From: Vreelandella malpeensis
GTDB lineage: Bacteria > Pseudomonadota > Gammaproteobacteria > Pseudomonadales > Halomonadaceae
DNA: 64,000 nt
Direction of reading: 5' to 3'
Assembly (NCBI RefSeq): GCF_020622355.1
Contig: NZ_WHVL01000004.1
Coordinates: 310,001-374,000 of the forward strand
Shown: positions 62,062 to 64,000 of the stretch, piece by piece
Position numbering within the stretch: position 1 is the stretch's first letter
Layout: each line of letters starts with the position of its first letter
Program-made: the position numbers and the translations under genes
The notes under the pieces: model-generated
What the model saw: the letters and a program-made list of their open reading frames with translations, nothing else
Database searches by the model: none
What the model was told of the DNA's origin: nothing

Positions 62062-62094
62062 AAAAAAGCCGCCCTGGTTCAGGGCGGCTTTTTT
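62062..62094 (+). terminator. Terminator after acpP
   Basis: AAAAAAGCCGCCCT, loop GGTTC, AGGGCGGCTTTTTT: a 14-base stem with a T-run. Confidence 0.93.
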
Positions 62095-62132
62095 GTGTGG
62101 GTCGCGCAGTGAATTCGTCCCTCGATCTCCGT

Positions 62133-62138
62133 TATACT
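62133..62138 (+). promoter_or_regulatory. Possible fabF -10 element
   Basis: TATACT 60 bases upstream of fabF, just after the acpP terminator; no good -35 hexamer. Confidence 0.4.
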
Positions 62139-62197
62139 AGGCGGCATTTAGAGAATGGCCTTAGGGTCTCGTACCAAGGATGCCGGGAGAAGAGCTG

Positions 62198-63436
62198 ATG
62201 GCGCGCAGAAGAGTAGTGGTAACCGGACTGGGTCTAGTGACACCGGTGGGCAATGACGTCGAGCAGTCGTGGGCCAGCATCGTGGCGGGCAAGAGCGGTA
62301 TCGCACTGATCGAGCATTTTGATACCAGCGGTTTCAACACCCGCTTCGGCGGGTCGGTCAAGGACTTCGATATCGGGCAGTATCTCAATCCCAAGGATGC
62401 ACGCAAGATGGACCTGTTCATCCAGTACGGCATGGCGGCGGGTGCCCAGGCCATTCAGGATGCGGGGATCGAGTGTACGGAAGAGAACGCCGAGCGTATC
62501 GGGGTGGCGATCGGTTCGGGCATCGGGGGACTTCCGATGATCGAGCAGAACCATAACGCGCTCAACAAGGGCGGCGCGCGCCGCGTGTCGCCGTTCTTCG
62601 TGCCCGGGTCGATCATCAACATGATCTCAGGCAACATGGCGATTCAGCACGGCTTCAAGGGACCGAACATCGCCATCACCACCGCTTGCACCAGCGGTAC
62701 TCACAATATCGGCTACAGCGCGCGCACCATCGCCTACGGCGATGCCGACGTGATGATCTGCGGCGGTGCCGAAATGGCCACCACGCCGCTGGGCCTTGGC
62801 GGCTTCTCCGCGGCCCGCGCGCTCTCCACGCGCAACGACGATCCGCAAGCCGCCAGCCGCCCGTGGGATGTCGACCGCGACGGCTTCGTGCTGTCTGACG
62901 GCGCAGGTGTGCTCGTGCTCGAGGAGTACGAGCATGCCAAGGCGCGCGGGGCGACCATCTACGCCGAGCTTTCCGGTTTCGGCATGAGCGATGATGCCTA
63001 CCACATGACAGCCCCCCCCGAGGATGGGCGCGGCGCGGCGCTGGCCATGAGCAATGCCATCAAGGATGCCGGCATCAATCCGGACCAGGTGCATTACATC
63101 AACGCCCACGGCACTTCCACCGCTGCGGGGGATCTGGCCGAGAGCCGGGCGGTCGAGCGAGTGATGGGCGATGCCGCGAAAGATGTCGCGGTCAGTTCCA
63201 CCAAGTCTATGATCGGCCACCTGCTGGGCGCAGCGGGCGCCGTGGAGGCGGTCTTCAGTATCCTGGCCATTCGCGACCAGGTGGCGCCGCCGACCATCAA
63301 CCTGGATAATCCCCAGCCTGGCTGCAACCTCGACTACGTGCCGCATACCGCGCGCGAGATGCGTATCGATGCCACGCTTTCCAACTCCTTCGGGTTCGGC
63401 GGCACCAACGGTTCGCTTCTGTTCACGCGAGTGTAG
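62198..63436 (+). CDS. fabF: 3-oxoacyl-ACP synthase II
   Basis: A 412-residue condensing enzyme that elongates acyl-ACP, including palmitoleoyl to cis-vaccenoyl in E. coli. Catalytic C164 ([10 protein letters not shown]), His near 304 ([11 protein letters not shown]) and His near 341 ([15 protein letters not shown]). The ATG at 62198 follows GGGAGAAG; an ATG at 62180 is in frame. pabC begins three bases after the stop. Confidence 0.97.
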   Translation: MARRRVVVTGLGLVTPVGNDVEQSWASIVAGKSGIALIEHFDTSGFNTRFGGSVKDFDIGQYLNPKDARKMDLFIQYGMAAGAQAIQDAGIECTEENAERIGVAIGSGIGGLPMIEQNHNALNKGGARRVSPFFVPGSIINMISGNMAIQHGFKGPNIAITTACTSGTHNIGYSARTIAYGDADVMICGGAEMATTPLGLGGFSAARALSTRNDDPQAASRPWDVDRDGFVLSDGAGVLVLEEYEHAKARGATIYAELSGFGMSDDAYHMTAPPEDGRGAALAMSNAIKDAGINPDQVHYINAHGTSTAAGDLAESRAVERVMGDAAKDVAVSSTKSMIGHLLGAAGAVEAVFSILAIRDQVAPPTINLDNPQPGCNLDYVPHTAREMRIDATLSNSFGFGGTNGSLLFTRV

Positions 63437-63439
63437 GAC

Positions 63440-64000
63440 ATGCCGGACGCCTCGGTCCCCGCTGACGATCGCGGGCTCGCCTACGGCGATGGACTCTTCG
63501 AAACGGTGTTGATGCGCGCCGGCCAGCCGCTTTTATGGTCCTACCATCTGGCGCGGCTGGCCGAGGGCTGTCGGCGCCTGGGGCTTCCCATGCCGGACAC
63601 CGCCGCGCTCGACGCTGAGCTTGCAAGACCCGGCGCAGCGGCGCTCGAGGTGCTGAAACTGGTGTTGACACGAGGCAGCGGCGGTCAGGGCTACCGCGTG
63701 CCGGATGCGCCGGCTCCCCGACTGTTGGTAAGCAGGCGTGCTTTCGTGCCGTCCATCGTACGTTGGCAGGAGGGTGTCTGCGTGCGGCTTTGCGACCTGC
63801 GCCTGGGCCACCAGCCACGGCTGGCCGGCATCAAGCATCTCAACCGGCTCGAGAACGTGCTGGCGCGTCAGGAGTGGTATGACCCCGGTATCGCCGAGGG
63901 GCTTCTCGTCGACACTGACGGTAAGCTTGTCGAGGCTACCAGCATGAACGTGTTCTGGCGCGCGAAGGGGCAGCTCTGGACGCCGCCCGTCACGCGCTGC
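63440..64000 (+). CDS. pabC: Aminodeoxychorismate lyase (3' end beyond the window)
   Basis: The first 187 codons of a fold-type IV PLP enzyme that splits aminodeoxychorismate to 4-aminobenzoate for folate. DDRGLAYGDGLFETV and RLAEGCRRLGLP at the N-terminus, PLP lysine K132 in IKHLNRLENVLARQ, and VEATSMNVFW. The frame is open to the window edge, so it is truncated by the window, not by mutation. Context after fabF is the same in E. coli and Pseudomonas. Confidence 0.95.
   Translation, partial: MPDASVPADDRGLAYGDGLFETVLMRAGQPLLWSYHLARLAEGCRRLGLPMPDTAALDAELARPGAAALEVLKLVLTRGSGGQGYRVPDAPAPRLLVSRRAFVPSIVRWQEGVCVRLCDLRLGHQPRLAGIKHLNRLENVLARQEWYDPGIAEGLLVDTDGKLVEATSMNVFWRAKGQLWTPPVTRC

Overview
The window is a contiguous piece of a high-GC gammaproteobacterial chromosome, almost fully coding and entirely housekeeping. 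Its gene order follows Pseudomonas in two long blocks: murA-hisG-hisD-algW to ftsZ-lpxC-secA-argJ, and lolC-lolD-comEC-lpxK-kdsB-murB-rne-rluC-sppA-maf-rpmF-plsX-fab-pabC. The differences (no mraZ, hisC or petABC at their Pseudomonas positions, msbA where exbBD would be, aguBA between the blocks) and the acidic protein character fit an Oceanospirillales/Halomonadaceae-type bacterium. That assignment is inference from synteny, not from a database search. I saw no tRNA, rRNA, insertion sequence, prophage or CRISPR array.

Layout. 1-3270: murA (first base missing), hisG, hisD. 3282-7358: a DegS/AlgW-type protease, a Nif3 protein, zapG and zapE. 7534-9719: rplM-rpsI and sspA-sspB, each closed by a hairpin terminator. 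9800-12888 (minus): lpoA-yraN-diaA-dolP. 13003-14318: rsmI and RNase P RNA with its own promoter. 14370-32158: the division and cell-wall cluster rsmH-ftsL-ftsI-murE-murF-mraY-murD-ftsW-murG-murC-ddlB-ftsQ, an AT-rich regulatory spacer, ftsA-ftsZ, then lpxC. 32240-38274: dciA (minus), a small exported protein that looks like a SecM-type arrest peptide, secA, argJ and a Nudix/ThiE-like fusion. 38335-40304 (minus): aguA-aguB. 40509-50228: lolC-lolD, a DUF2062 protein (minus), comEC, msbA, lpxK, a UPF0434 protein, kdsB and murB. 50286-53468 (minus): rne with a long leader. 54172-57544: rluC, a HAD phosphatase, sppA and maf (minus). 57961-64000: yceD-rpmF-plsX-fabD-fabG-acpP-fabF-pabC (pabC cut by the window end).

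Functionally the window makes the envelope: UDP-MurNAc-pentapeptide and lipid II (murA to murG, ddlB), septal synthesis (ftsI, ftsW, ftsL, ftsQ, ftsA, ftsZ, zapE, zapG), lipid A/LPS (lpxC, lpxK, msbA, kdsB), lipoprotein sorting (lolC, lolD), fatty acids (plsX, fab genes, acpP) and secretion (secA), with ribosome and RNA-processing genes between them.

The best candidate for an undescribed system is the 128-residue ORF at 32806-33192 directly upstream of secA. It has an N-terminal signal peptide and an Arg-Gly-Pro-Pro motif near its C-terminus, and nested complementary segments flank the motif and the secA start. Together these look like a Sec-activity sensor of the SecM/RAPP class with a sequence unlike E. 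coli SecM. Also notable are the ftsQ-ftsA spacer with a consensus -10 and palindrome, a 25-pair hairpin between ftsZ and lpxC, and a palindrome plus tandem repeats upstream of an apparently leaderless yceD transcript.
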